Origin: Fusibacter tunisiensis
GTDB taxonomy: Bacteria; Bacillota; Clostridia; Peptostreptococcales; Acidaminobacteraceae
Reading direction: 5' to 3'
Assembly (NCBI RefSeq): GCF_016908355.1
Contig: NZ_JAFBDT010000010.1
Location: forward strand, 1 to 64,000
Length of the DNA stretch: 64,000 bases
Position numbers and translations under genes: made by a program. Position 1 is the first letter of the stretch, and every line of letters begins with the position of its first letter. The notes under the pieces are model-generated. The model had not been told where the DNA came from. It did not search any database and saw nothing but the letters and a program-made list of their open reading frames with translations. This document shows, in pieces, positions 26,637-34,473 of the stretch.

Positions 26637-26676
26637 TATAATGAGAGTGATTATTGTTAAAATAATAACTTAACAA
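26637..26676 (+). promoter_or_regulatory. Promoter -10 with TTGTTAA-N9-TTAACAA dyad
   Basis: TATAAT at 26637-26642 is followed 11 bases later by a perfect dyad: TTGTTAA (26654-26660), nine bases, TTAACAA (26670-26676). The half-sites equal the Rex consensus half-sites, but Rex sites normally have a four-base gap, so the halves here are about half a helical turn out of phase. It covers the start of the transcript for the seven-gene operon that begins at 26707. Confidence 0.5.
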
Positions 26677-26706
26677 GAAAGCTCTGTATTCAGCATAGGA
26701 GGTAAT

Positions 26707-27054
26707 ATGCAGATAAAAAACATTGCGGAGATTATCAAAGCAGATGTCATAGCATATGAAACGGGAATTGAACATGAAGTGCACGTTGCATTTGGTTCGG
26801 ATTTAATGAGTGATGTATTGGCATATGTAGAAGGGGACACACTTTTGATAACCGGACTGGTAAACCATCAAGTAATTCGAACGGCGGAAATGTTGGATAT
26901 AAAGGTCATTCTTTTTGTTAGGGGTAAAAGGCCTACAGAAGATGTTATCGCATTGGCCAATGAGAAAAAAATTACTTTAATGGTAACTCAGAAACCCATG
27001 TTTACTGTTTCAGGTCTACTGTACCAAGAAGGACTTCGTGGAATAGAACTGTAA
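26707..27054 (+). CDS. DRTGG-domain protein (first copy)
   Basis: A 115-residue protein consisting only of a DRTGG-type domain, known from the regulatory parts of phosphotransacetylase-like and CBS-linked proteins. Visible marks are a hydrophobic core (GDTLLITGLVNHQVIRTAEM) and VILFVRGKRPTEDVI. The exact DRTGG tetrad is not present. No catalytic residues are evident, so a small-ligand or protein-binding role is likely; that is inference. AGGAGG precedes the ATG. First gene of a tightly packed seven-gene operon; a second DRTGG-like protein lies at 28797. Confidence 0.75.
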   Translation: MQIKNIAEIIKADVIAYETGIEHEVHVAFGSDLMSDVLAYVEGDTLLITGLVNHQVIRTAEMLDIKVILFVRGKRPTEDVIALANEKKITLMVTQKPMFTVSGLLYQEGLRGIEL

Positions 27055-27063
27055 GGAGCGTTT

Positions 27064-27519
27064 ATGGGTTCGATTATAAAAAATGAAGAAAATGTTGCGA
27101 TGCGGCTAAACTATACTGTTGACAATGACGATTTTACACGAGCAGGAGAGGCGTCAAGTAAAATCAAGCAAATGCTTAAACAATTAGCGATTGATGCGAA
27201 TATCGTTAGAAGAGTTGCAATTGCAACTTATGAAGCTGAAATTAATTTGGTGATTCACTCAAATGGAGGCACCATAGAAGTTTTTATTAAGCAAGATTGT
27301 ATTGAACTCTATGTCGAGGATAATGGTCCGGGAATTAAAGATGTGTCGCTTGCCATGACTAAAGGTTTTTCAACCGCTACAGCAGTAGCAAGAGAAATGG
27401 GATTTGGAGCTGGAATGGGTCTCCCTAATATGGAGAAAGTAAGTGATACATTTGAAATCGAATCCGAAGTGGGGGTTGGAACACGTATAAAAATGGTTGT
27501 TTTTTACAATACAAAGTAA
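27064..27519 (+). CDS. RsbW/RsbT-like GHKL ATPase (anti-sigma kinase type)
   Basis: A 151-residue stand-alone ATPase of the RsbW/RsbT/SpoIIAB class. N-box EAEINLVIHSNGG (about 59-71), G1 box DNGPGI (about 91-96) and G2 GFGAGMGLPNM (about 118-128) are all intact, so ATP binding is expected. Such proteins are Ser kinases or switch partners of STAS-domain or sigma factors, but no STAS, sigma factor or phosphatase is encoded nearby. AAGGAG precedes the ATG, nine bases after the DRTGG gene. Its target in this operon is unknown; the Fe-S protein or the DRTGG proteins are candidates. Confidence 0.85.
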   Translation: MGSIIKNEENVAMRLNYTVDNDDFTRAGEASSKIKQMLKQLAIDANIVRRVAIATYEAEINLVIHSNGGTIEVFIKQDCIELYVEDNGPGIKDVSLAMTKGFSTATAVAREMGFGAGMGLPNMEKVSDTFEIESEVGVGTRIKMVVFYNTK

Positions 27520-27544
27520 ATAAATTGAGTTTTTGGAGGCTTTC

Positions 27545-28807
27545 ATGGATAAGAAGTATTGGCATTCGGTTATTTTGGAAAAAGATTACTGCAATGGCTG
27601 TACACAGTGTTTAAGCAGGTGCCCAACTCAAGCGATCCGGATCATAGACCATAAGGCCAAGATTATAGAATCCAGGTGCATTGATTGTGGTGAATGTTTG
27701 AAAGTTTGCCCTTATCATGCAAAAGGGGCGTTGGTAAGCGAGTTGAGTGTCTTAAATAAATTCAAATATACAATTGCGTTACCGGCAATCTCTTTCTATG
27801 GTCAATTTCCAGAACAGTATGATATGAATACCGTTTATAATGCACTTTTAGAATTGGGGTTTGATGAAGTATATGATGTGGCACATGCTGCAGAACTTTT
27901 ATCTGTGTATGAAAATAGAATATTGGATAAGGCATCGGTTAATAAACCTTTAATTTCAACGTATTGTCCTGTGATTACACGATTAATTCAAATAAGGTTT
28001 CCCACCCTTATTGATAATATCATAAAATTGGAATCGCCTATGGAAATTGCAGCAAGAGCCGTAAAAAGAAGATTGGTCTCTGAGGGTATGCGCATGGATG
28101 ACATTGGGGTTGTATACATTACACCGTGTCCAGCAAAAATAACAAGCATAAAAAATCCTATAGGACTAGACCGATCGTATTTAGATGAAGCTGTATCCAC
28201 AGAAGAAGTCTATTATAAAGTGATGAAAATAATTGATCATGTGAAACCAACAAAGCAGCTTCAAAGAGCGACAGGAAAAGGCATCGGTTGGGGACGCGTT
28301 GGCGGACAGAGTTATGCTATGGGCATTGAAGATTATATTGCTGTCGATGGCATAGAAGAAGTTATTAAAGTTCTTGAATCGATGGAGCTTGGCAAACTCA
28401 ATAAACTGGATTTTTTTGAAGGGTATGCCTGTGTTAATGGGTGCGTTGGGGGACCCCTTAATGTTGAAAATACATTTATAGGGAAAAATCGGATTCGTAA
28501 ACTTAGTAAAAAATATGGCATGGATCTTCCTGTTGACGTTGATATTGACCTAAATGCCGATAATATGGAGTGGGATTTACCGATAAAGCCCATGCCAATT
28601 TTTAAACTGGATCAGGATTTTTCAAAAGCGCTTGAGAAGATGGCGCGTATAGAAGCGTTGACACAAAATCTTCCGGGGGTAAATTGTGGTGCTTGTGGCG
28701 CACCAACATGTAGGGTGTTGGCAGAAGACATTGTCAATGGACATGCAAAATTAGAGGATTGTATATTTATTAAAATGGGAATTGGAGGCAATGAAGATGA
28801 TTGTTAA
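27545..28807 (+). CDS. HydA-like iron-sulfur protein with degenerate H-cluster loops
   Basis: A 420-residue protein built like a short [FeFe]-hydrogenase. Two [4Fe-4S] motifs (C16/19/22/26 and C45/48/51/55) precede a hydrogenase large-subunit-like domain with loop cysteines C141 (STYCPVI), C195 (TPCPAK), C296 and C300 (YACVNGCVGG). A C-terminal Fe-S domain follows (C381, C384, C389, C406). All four H-cluster ligand positions are kept, but the proton-relay Cys is Tyr and the loops are otherwise altered, as expected for a sensor rather than an enzyme. GGAGG lies five bases before the ATG. It overlaps the next gene by 11 bases. Confidence 0.85.
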   Translation: MDKKYWHSVILEKDYCNGCTQCLSRCPTQAIRIIDHKAKIIESRCIDCGECLKVCPYHAKGALVSELSVLNKFKYTIALPAISFYGQFPEQYDMNTVYNALLELGFDEVYDVAHAAELLSVYENRILDKASVNKPLISTYCPVITRLIQIRFPTLIDNIIKLESPMEIAARAVKRRLVSEGMRMDDIGVVYITPCPAKITSIKNPIGLDRSYLDEAVSTEEVYYKVMKIIDHVKPTKQLQRATGKGIGWGRVGGQSYAMGIEDYIAVDGIEEVIKVLESMELGKLNKLDFFEGYACVNGCVGGPLNVENTFIGKNRIRKLSKKYGMDLPVDVDIDLNADNMEWDLPIKPMPIFKLDQDFSKALEKMARIEALTQNLPGVNCGACGAPTCRVLAEDIVNGHAKLEDCIFIKMGIGGNEDDC

Positions 28808-29129
28808 AGACCTTATTGAATCACATGCGTTTAAACTCATGGCGGGAACGGATATAGACCGTGAGATTAAAAATGTTTATTCTTGCGATTTGTTGAGTTG
28901 GGTAATGGCAAAAGGAAAATTCGATACAGCTTGGATTACTGTCCAAACACATAGCAACATCTTGGCAGTTGCATCTTTGCTTGATTTTGCATGTATTATT
29001 ATTCCTGAAGGCATTGAAATTGACAAGGATACAATTGAAAAAGCCAACGCAGAATCAGTTGTTATTCTTTCGACGCAACTTGAAACTTTTGAAATATTTA
29101 AAATCCTTTATAAAGAAGGCGTTCAATAG
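28797..29129 (+). CDS. DRTGG-domain protein (second copy)
   Basis: A 110-residue DRTGG-like protein. Its fold pattern (IKNVYSCDLLSWVMAKG, TAWITVQTHSNILAVASL, then IIIPEGIEIDKDTI) parallels the 26707 protein, pointing to an old duplication within the operon, though sequence identity is low. No catalytic motif is seen. The ATG at 28797 is preferred, with GGAGG eight bases upstream; ATG 28791 would be only two bases away. It overlaps the Fe-S gene upstream by 11 bases and the PHP gene by one, so all three are translationally coupled. Confidence 0.75.
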   Translation: MIVKDLIESHAFKLMAGTDIDREIKNVYSCDLLSWVMAKGKFDTAWITVQTHSNILAVASLLDFACIIIPEGIEIDKDTIEKANAESVVILSTQLETFEIFKILYKEGVQ

Positions 29130-29836
29130 TGAAAATTAGTTATGACTTGCACATACATTCCTGTTTATCGCCATGTGGCTCTGATGACATGACGCCGAAC
29201 AACATCATGAATATGGCTTGGATTAAAGGCTTGGATGTTGTGGCCATAACAGACCATAACAGCGGGAAAAATGTTTCGGCATGCGTTGGTATTGGAAATG
29301 ATTTGGGCGTTCTCGTTTTGCCGGGAATGGAAGTTCAGACGCGAGAAGAAGTTCATGTATTGTGCTATTTTCCTCATGTCAAGAATTTAGAAACTTTTGA
29401 AACTGAATTGGACCTATATAGAATGCAGATCCCCAATAGACCAGATCGCTTTGGAAATCAATGGATTATGAATGACAAGGATGAAGTGGTGGGTGAGATG
29501 CCACTGGCTTTGATTCTTTCCATAGACTTGTCCATAGATGACTTGTATGCCCTTGTTGAACGGTATGAAGGCATCATGATTCCGGCCCATGTCAATAAAG
29601 ACAGCAACAGCATTTTGTACAATCTTGGTTTTATACCTCCTCACTTGGCTTTTACAACACTTGAAGTGATGAAAAACAAAGAAATTTCAGATGTGCTTAA
29701 AAATAATTTTGCTTACATTTACAATTCAGATGCCCATTATTTGGAAGATATAAGTGAGCCAGAAAATTTTTTAGAGGTTGAATCCAAAACGATTGGTTCT
29801 GTGATTAAGGCTTTGAAAAGAAAGGAACTAAAATGA
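29129..29836 (+). CDS. PHP-domain phosphoesterase
   Basis: A 235-residue PHP metal-dependent hydrolase starting with GTG. The first motif is DLHIHSCLSP (His residues about 8 and 10), followed by AITDHNSGKN (about 41), GMEVQTREEVHVL (Glu about 72, His about 78), PAHVNK (about 155) and NSDAHYLED (Asp and His about 206-208). These make a full three-metal site, so it is probably catalytic, on a phosphorylated small molecule or nucleotide. The substrate is unknown. It overlaps its neighbours by one and four bases. Confidence 0.85.
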   Translation: MKISYDLHIHSCLSPCGSDDMTPNNIMNMAWIKGLDVVAITDHNSGKNVSACVGIGNDLGVLVLPGMEVQTREEVHVLCYFPHVKNLETFETELDLYRMQIPNRPDRFGNQWIMNDKDEVVGEMPLALILSIDLSIDDLYALVERYEGIMIPAHVNKDSNSILYNLGFIPPHLAFTTLEVMKNKEISDVLKNNFAYIYNSDAHYLEDISEPENFLEVESKTIGSVIKALKRKELK

Positions 29837-30387
29837 AAGAACTCTCTTTGCATATATTGGACATTGCTCAAAATTCAATAGCCGCAGAGGCTGAAACTTT
29901 ACGAATTGCTATAATTGAGGACTTAGAAAGCGATTTGTTGACCATAAAAATAAAAGATGATGGACATGGAATGGACTCGGAAACGGTAAAAAAGGTTGTA
30001 GATCCTTTTTATACCACGAGAACAACCCGTAAGGTTGGCTTAGGGATACCCTTATTTAAACTTTCAGCTGAACAGTGCGCTGGCAGATTTGAGATTAATT
30101 CACATTTAGGAAATGGTACAGAAATCATTGCGATTTTTAAGCACAGTCATATTGATCGAGTTCCGCTTGGAAATATGACAGATACCCTTCTAACCATAAT
30201 TAATGCTTCAGAGAAAATGGATTTGATTTATACACATTCCTATAATGGGAATTGTTTTTCATTAAATACAAGAGAAATTAAAAAACTCTTGGATGGTGTT
30301 TCTATAACAGCCATCGATGTTATGCGGTGGCTTAAATCCTATATTTCGGAAGGTCTTCAAGAGATAATAAAAACGGAGGCATTATGA
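29833..30387 (+). CDS. Histidine-kinase-type ATPase without DHp domain
   Basis: A 184-residue GHKL ATPase: N-box LDIAQNSIAA (about 9-18), G1 KDDGHGMD (about 52-59), F-box DPFYTTRTTRK (about 68-78), G2 GLGIPLFK (about 80-87), then an extra C-terminal region (about 115-184) of unknown fold. There is no phospho-accepting His domain, no transmembrane sensor and no response regulator nearby. It starts in an ATGA overlap with the PHP stop. It is the second GHKL ATPase of the operon. Confidence 0.8.
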   Translation: MKELSLHILDIAQNSIAAEAETLRIAIIEDLESDLLTIKIKDDGHGMDSETVKKVVDPFYTTRTTRKVGLGIPLFKLSAEQCAGRFEINSHLGNGTEIIAIFKHSHIDRVPLGNMTDTLLTIINASEKMDLIYTHSYNGNCFSLNTREIKKLLDGVSITAIDVMRWLKSYISEGLQEIIKTEAL

Positions 30388-30560
30388 GAAAACTTGGCAT
30401 CAAAATTATACTGTTTACAGTTTTACTTTTAATTTTGAGTGGTTACTTTGAGTGGGTTAATTTTTATGTGCGGTTGACTTTGGGTGTTTTTTTTATTGGA
30501 ACTGGTATTACACTTATTTTCGTTGGTGGCATGACTAAATTTAAAGACTTAGATTTATAG
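30384..30560 (+). CDS. Small two-TM membrane protein
   Basis: A 58-residue protein starting at an ATGA overlap with the ATPase stop, with CGGAGG upstream. Two hydrophobic segments (about 6-20 and 31-49) flank a short polar stretch (YFEWVNFYVR); the tail is charged (TKFKDLDL). The coupling and ribosome-binding site make it a credible gene. It is the last gene before the terminator and the only membrane protein of the operon, so it might tether the soluble components. Family unrecognised. Confidence 0.7.
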   Translation: MRKLGIKIILFTVLLLILSGYFEWVNFYVRLTLGVFFIGTGITLIFVGGMTKFKDLDL

Positions 30561-30571
30561 AAAATTGTAAG

Positions 30572-30609
30572 AAGCACATGCACAGTAGACGTGTAGCGTG
30601 CTTTTTTTT
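30572..30609 (+). terminator. Terminator after DRTGG operon
   Basis: AAGCAC-ATGCAC pairs with GTGTAGC-GTGCTT imperfectly around a short loop, followed by eight T. It closes the seven-gene operon. Confidence 0.8.
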
Positions 30610-30647
30610 GGGGTATAAAAAAGAAAAATAGTATGTGTGAGGTGACC

Positions 30648-31382
30648 ATGAGAAATAAAATTGCCATCGGCTTAATTGTTTTGGGTGTTTTAGTTGCTGC
30701 ATATCCTTTAGTGGACACAATATATGGGATTTATTGGGAAAAACGATTGCTGGCTCAGTTCGAAGATCAAATTGCACTTGGAATTGGTGTAGAGGATGTG
30801 GTGGCATCAGATTACATTGCACTAGATGAAATTTTTGTCGAAGGCGAACCAGAAGAATTTGAAACGGAAAGTGAGGCATATCCAGTTGTAGAAGAGTTTA
30901 CGGTTCCTGAAATTGAGTTGCCTTCTGAGAATGCAACGACAGAGCCGGAAACAACACCGCCAACCACTGCAGCCCCCGCACCTAAATGGGATATAATCGG
31001 CAAGCTTATTATTCCTAAAATCGAAGTAGAAATGGCCCTTTTAAAGGGTGCAACAGATTTAAATTTAAGTCGTGGAGCTGCTACTATTGAAGGAACTTCT
31101 CAAATAGGTGAGATTGGAAACGCAGGTATTGCAGGTCATAGAGGGCGGACATATGGGCGAAAACTCAATCGCTTAGATGAACTCGAAGTTGGAGATTTAA
31201 TCGAAATACAAACGGCTTCAGAAAATTATAAATTTAGAGTTTATAAGACGCATATTGTTGAACCTACGGATGTATCTGTATTGTATCGTAATGATACGGA
31301 TAGAATCATAACTTTGGTTACATGTGATCCAGTAATTAACCCGACGCATCGGCTGATTGTTCATGCGGTACTGGAGCCGTAA
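30648..31382 (+). CDS. Sortase, class D/E-like
   Basis: A 244-residue membrane-anchored cysteine transpeptidase. One N-terminal hydrophobic anchor (about 6-24), an acidic then Thr/Pro-rich spacer (about 60-115), and the sortase domain (about 118-244). The catalytic triad is His in GIAGHRG (about 163), Cys in LVTCDPV (about 227) and Arg in HRLIVHA (about 236). It attaches surface proteins to the wall or cuts them at a sorting signal. GAGGTGA precedes the ATG. No LPXTG-type substrate is visible in the window, so its targets are elsewhere. It is followed by a c-di-GMP controlled surface gene. Confidence 0.92.
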   Translation: MRNKIAIGLIVLGVLVAAYPLVDTIYGIYWEKRLLAQFEDQIALGIGVEDVVASDYIALDEIFVEGEPEEFETESEAYPVVEEFTVPEIELPSENATTEPETTPPTTAAPAPKWDIIGKLIIPKIEVEMALLKGATDLNLSRGAATIEGTSQIGEIGNAGIAGHRGRTYGRKLNRLDELEVGDLIEIQTASENYKFRVYKTHIVEPTDVSVLYRNDTDRIITLVTCDPVINPTHRLIVHAVLEP

Positions 31383-31415
31383 CAGACTGTTCATATTATT
31401 GAAATCCTTTTATCA

Positions 31416-31445
31416 TTGAGTGCTATATATGACTTATGATATACT
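31416..31445 (+). promoter_or_regulatory. Promoter of riboswitch-transglutaminase unit
   Basis: TTGAGT at 31416-31421, an 18-base spacer, and TATACT at 31440-31445. Transcription would start near 31452, shortly before the aptamer. Confidence 0.55.
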
Positions 31446-31471
31446 GTAAACAGGTAAAGTTATTTGGAACT

Positions 31472-31557
31472 TCACCGATAAAGGCAAACCATTGGAAACG
31501 ATGGGACGCAAAGCCATAGGGCCTTTCCTATAAGGAATGGCAGCCGTGCTACCGAAG
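31472..31557 (+). ncRNA. Cyclic di-GMP-I (GEMM) riboswitch
   Basis: The conserved first hairpin reads AGGCAAACCATTG, a GAAA tetraloop, then CGATGGGACGCAAAGCC. A second stem follows, ending in GGCAGCCGTGCTACCGA, the expected docked helix and 3' signature. This order and spacing match the c-di-GMP-I aptamer. No terminator follows; the 3' strand ends in GAAGGGAG, which is the ribosome-binding site of the next gene, so control is probably at translation initiation. The sign of the response cannot be read from sequence. Confidence 0.93.
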
Positions 31558-31570
31558 GGAGTTTTTTGTT

Positions 31571-32368
31571 ATGAAAAAAATACTGGTGTCAATTGTGATT
31601 TTGAGTGTCCTTGTATTTAGTGGCACACCTGATTATGCAATTTCTAAATTAAAACTGGCGCATGAAAATGACCGCCCAGAAATTGTTACACTGAGCCAAG
31701 GGGCTGTTGGCGAATCAGACATGCTGCTTTTAGTAGAGAAAGATGGCGTGCGTTACCAATATGCTGTTCCAAAAGATGAGATTTCACAGTATCCTTTGCA
31801 AATGGGATCAGGTGTTTATACGGTTCGTCTTATGGCACACATACAAGGCAATCGGTATAAAGAAGTAGAGTCTTTAAAGATAGATGTTGAGGCAATCGAA
31901 AATGACAAGCTCTATACACAGTCGATTTCTGAAATCAATTGGTCAAGTCAAAGTGATGCTGTTATTAAAGCAAAGCAATTAACGGACAAGTTGGATCATG
32001 ATTTGGACCAGATTCAAGCAATTTATACATTTGTAACACAAAACATAGCGTATGATTATGAGAAAGCATCTACTGTGAAGAGTGGCTATATTCCAGATAT
32101 TGACGAGATTTATAAAGCATCTACTGGTATCTGTTATGATTATTCTGCCTTGTTTGCATCCATGACAAGAAGCCTAGGAATACCCACAAAAATGGTCAAG
32201 GGGTATTCAGAAGCAGTTGGCGGACAATACCATGCTTGGAATGAAGTTTATGTAAATGGCGCGTGGCATGTTGTAGACACAACTATTGACGCAGCATATA
32301 GCCAAGCCGGCTATAACACAGAACTGTTCAAGTTAGCGTCTAAATATACGGCTGCTAAAGTCTATTGA
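31571..32368 (+). CDS. Secreted transglutaminase-like protein
   Basis: A 265-residue exported protein with a signal peptide (about 1-24) and a C-terminal transglutaminase-like cysteine protease domain (about 130-250). The catalytic Cys is in GICYDYSALF (about 195), His in YHAWNEVYV (about 224) and Asp in WHVVDTTID (about 239). The N-terminal part (about 30-120) looks beta-rich. Such proteins cross-link or cut surface proteins or act in wall processing. Expression is controlled by c-di-GMP through the riboswitch 13 bases upstream, tying it to the surface or biofilm lifestyle. It is monocistronic. Confidence 0.88.
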   Translation: MKKILVSIVILSVLVFSGTPDYAISKLKLAHENDRPEIVTLSQGAVGESDMLLLVEKDGVRYQYAVPKDEISQYPLQMGSGVYTVRLMAHIQGNRYKEVESLKIDVEAIENDKLYTQSISEINWSSQSDAVIKAKQLTDKLDHDLDQIQAIYTFVTQNIAYDYEKASTVKSGYIPDIDEIYKASTGICYDYSALFASMTRSLGIPTKMVKGYSEAVGGQYHAWNEVYVNGAWHVVDTTIDAAYSQAGYNTELFKLASKYTAAKVY

Positions 32369-32378
32369 ATAAGAAATC

Positions 32379-32418
32379 AACACGTTTTCACGTAAAGATG
32401 TGGAAACGTGTTTTTTTT
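32379..32418 (+). terminator. Terminator after transglutaminase gene
   Basis: AACACGTTTTCAC pairs with GTGGAAACGTGTT with one internal mismatch, and eight T follow. Confidence 0.88.
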
Positions 32419-32525
32419 ATGAGATGTTAATTTTTAGAAATCAGACACATTTCTATATATTTTTCAAGCCAAATGGTATAAAATGGTATAGTTGTTTATA
32501 GAATCGAAATGAAGTGGAGAAATGA

Positions 32526-34361
32526 ATGAAAATTGAAGGTATTATTAATATTGCAGTAATTGCACACGTTGATGCAGGCAAATCAACACTGGTAGATGCT
32601 TTTCTTAATCAGAGCAACGTTTTTAGAGCAAACGAAGTTGTGCCAGACTGTGTAATGGACAGCAATGATTTGGAACGTGAAAGAGGCATTACAATATATT
32701 CTAAAAATTGTTCTATTTTATATAAAAATCACAAAATAAATATTGTGGATACACCGGGCCATGCTGATTTCTCATCAGAAGTAGAGCGTATTATGAAAAC
32801 GGTTGATACCGTTATTTTGTTAGTAGATTCCAGTGAAGGTCCTATGCCTCAGACACGATTTGTCTTGCAGAAATCTTTGGAGGCTGGCCATAGACCGATT
32901 TTATTTATAAATAAAATTGACAAAAAAGACCAACGTGCTGAAGAAGTTGTCAACTTGGCTTTTGATTTGTTTGTGGAACTTGGCGCAACAGATGAACAAC
33001 TTGATTTTCCAATTTTATACGGCGTTGCAAAAGCGGGCATTGCTCAGAAAGAATTAAGTGATGAAGGAAAAGACCTATCGCCTCTTTTTGAGACAATTCT
33101 AGAACATGTAGACCCATATGGTGCCAGTAGTACAGACCCTCTCCAACTCCAAATTTCGTCATTGGATTATGATGATTATATTGGCAGACTTGGGATTGGC
33201 CGTGTTATAAGAGGTACGCTGTCACAAGGTGATCAGGTAGGTATTTCAAAAAGAGATGGCAAACTTGAAAAAGGTCGTGTTGGAAAAGTTTTTGTTTATG
33301 AAGGTCTACAACGTAAAGAGGTTGCTAAAGCACAAGCTGGTGACATGGTAATTGTATCGGGACTTAATGATATCTCTATAGGAGAAACTTTGTGTCATCC
33401 AGATCATATGGAACCCCTTCCAATCCATAAAATTGAAGAACCAACCTTGTCGATGAACTTCCTAATAAATGACTCGCCGTTTTGTGGAAAAAGTGGAAAA
33501 TTCGTTACCAATCGTCATTTAAAGAACCGATTGGATAAAGAACTCGAAGTAAATGTAGGGTTAAAAGTTGAGCCATTGGACTCGGTACAAGATGGATTCA
33601 AAGTTTCAGGTCGTGGTGAGTTACACTTATCAATTTTACTTGAAAATATGAGACGCGAAGGCTATGAAGTCGCAGTTTCAAAGCCACAAGTATTGTTTCG
33701 AATGGTTGATGGCATTCGTATGGAACCAATAGAAAAAGTTGTTGCCATCACACCGGACGATTATTCAGGAACAGTAATTTCCGAACTCAGCATCCGCAAA
33801 GGGACACTTGAAACGATGCAGTCAGAAGATGGGTATACCCGAATGGAGTTTAAAGTACCTACACGGGGGCTTTTGGGGTATAGGAGTGAATTTGTAAATG
33901 TTACACGTGGCGAAGGTATTTTACTAAGATCTTTTTATGGTTATGAGCCATATCGTGGTGATATTCCGCGAAGAAATAATGGTGTCCTAATTTCTCAACA
34001 AGGTGGAACTGCCATGGCTTATTCTATTTTCAATTTATCAGATCGGGCAGTTATGATGATTGATCCGGGTACTGATGTATATGAAGGTATGATTGTGGGG
34101 ATTAATTCAAGAAAAGAGGATATGACAGTAAATCCGACTAAAAATAAAAAATTGACAAATACACGTGCTTCAGGATCAGACGATGCTATAAAACTTAACG
34201 CTGCTAAAGCATTTAATTTAGAAGAAGCACTCACTTTTATAGAAGACGATGAGTTGCTTGAAATCACACCAGATGCGCTTAGGTTGAGAAAAAGAATTTT
34301 AAATGAAACAGACCGTGTAAGAGAAAGAAACCGTTTGGGCAAAATGGCATCAGGAGATTAA
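32526..34361 (+). CDS. typA: Translational GTPase TypA/BipA
   Basis: A 611-residue ribosome-associated GTPase of the EF-G family. G1 AHVDAGKST (about 13-21), G2 within RERGITI, G3 DTPGHADF (about 75-82), G4 NKID (about 129-132), and domain V plus the unique C-terminal domain with GYRSEF (about 455). TypA aids ribosome assembly and growth under stress. GTGGAGA precedes the ATG. It stands alone between two terminators. Confidence 0.97.
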   Translation: MKIEGIINIAVIAHVDAGKSTLVDAFLNQSNVFRANEVVPDCVMDSNDLERERGITIYSKNCSILYKNHKINIVDTPGHADFSSEVERIMKTVDTVILLVDSSEGPMPQTRFVLQKSLEAGHRPILFINKIDKKDQRAEEVVNLAFDLFVELGATDEQLDFPILYGVAKAGIAQKELSDEGKDLSPLFETILEHVDPYGASSTDPLQLQISSLDYDDYIGRLGIGRVIRGTLSQGDQVGISKRDGKLEKGRVGKVFVYEGLQRKEVAKAQAGDMVIVSGLNDISIGETLCHPDHMEPLPIHKIEEPTLSMNFLINDSPFCGKSGKFVTNRHLKNRLDKELEVNVGLKVEPLDSVQDGFKVSGRGELHLSILLENMRREGYEVAVSKPQVLFRMVDGIRMEPIEKVVAITPDDYSGTVISELSIRKGTLETMQSEDGYTRMEFKVPTRGLLGYRSEFVNVTRGEGILLRSFYGYEPYRGDIPRRNNGVLISQQGGTAMAYSIFNLSDRAVMMIDPGTDVYEGMIVGINSRKEDMTVNPTKNKKLTNTRASGSDDAIKLNAAKAFNLEEALTFIEDDELLEITPDALRLRKRILNETDRVRERNRLGKMASGD

Positions 34362-34379
34362 TTTATATAAAATCAATTA

Positions 34380-34404
34380 AATGAGAGGGAACTCTCATTT
34401 TTTT
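34380..34404 (+). terminator. Terminator after typA
   Basis: AATGAGAG-GGAA-CTCTCATT followed by a run of T, a compact perfect hairpin. Confidence 0.9.
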
Positions 34405-34473
34405 TACGCTAGAATTGACAATAAATGTAAAATATTATATTATATGGTATAAGATGGTGTGAAAGGAGTTCAA

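Noticed and set aside
27545-28807. A second active [FeFe]-hydrogenase
   Set aside because: The proton-relay Cys is Tyr and the loop signatures are changed, so I call it HydA-like with a probable sensory role.
31472-31557. Other riboswitch classes (T-box, SAM, FMN) for this leader
   Set aside because: The GAAA-capped stem, GGGACGCAAAGCC and GCTACCGA signatures fit only c-di-GMP-I.
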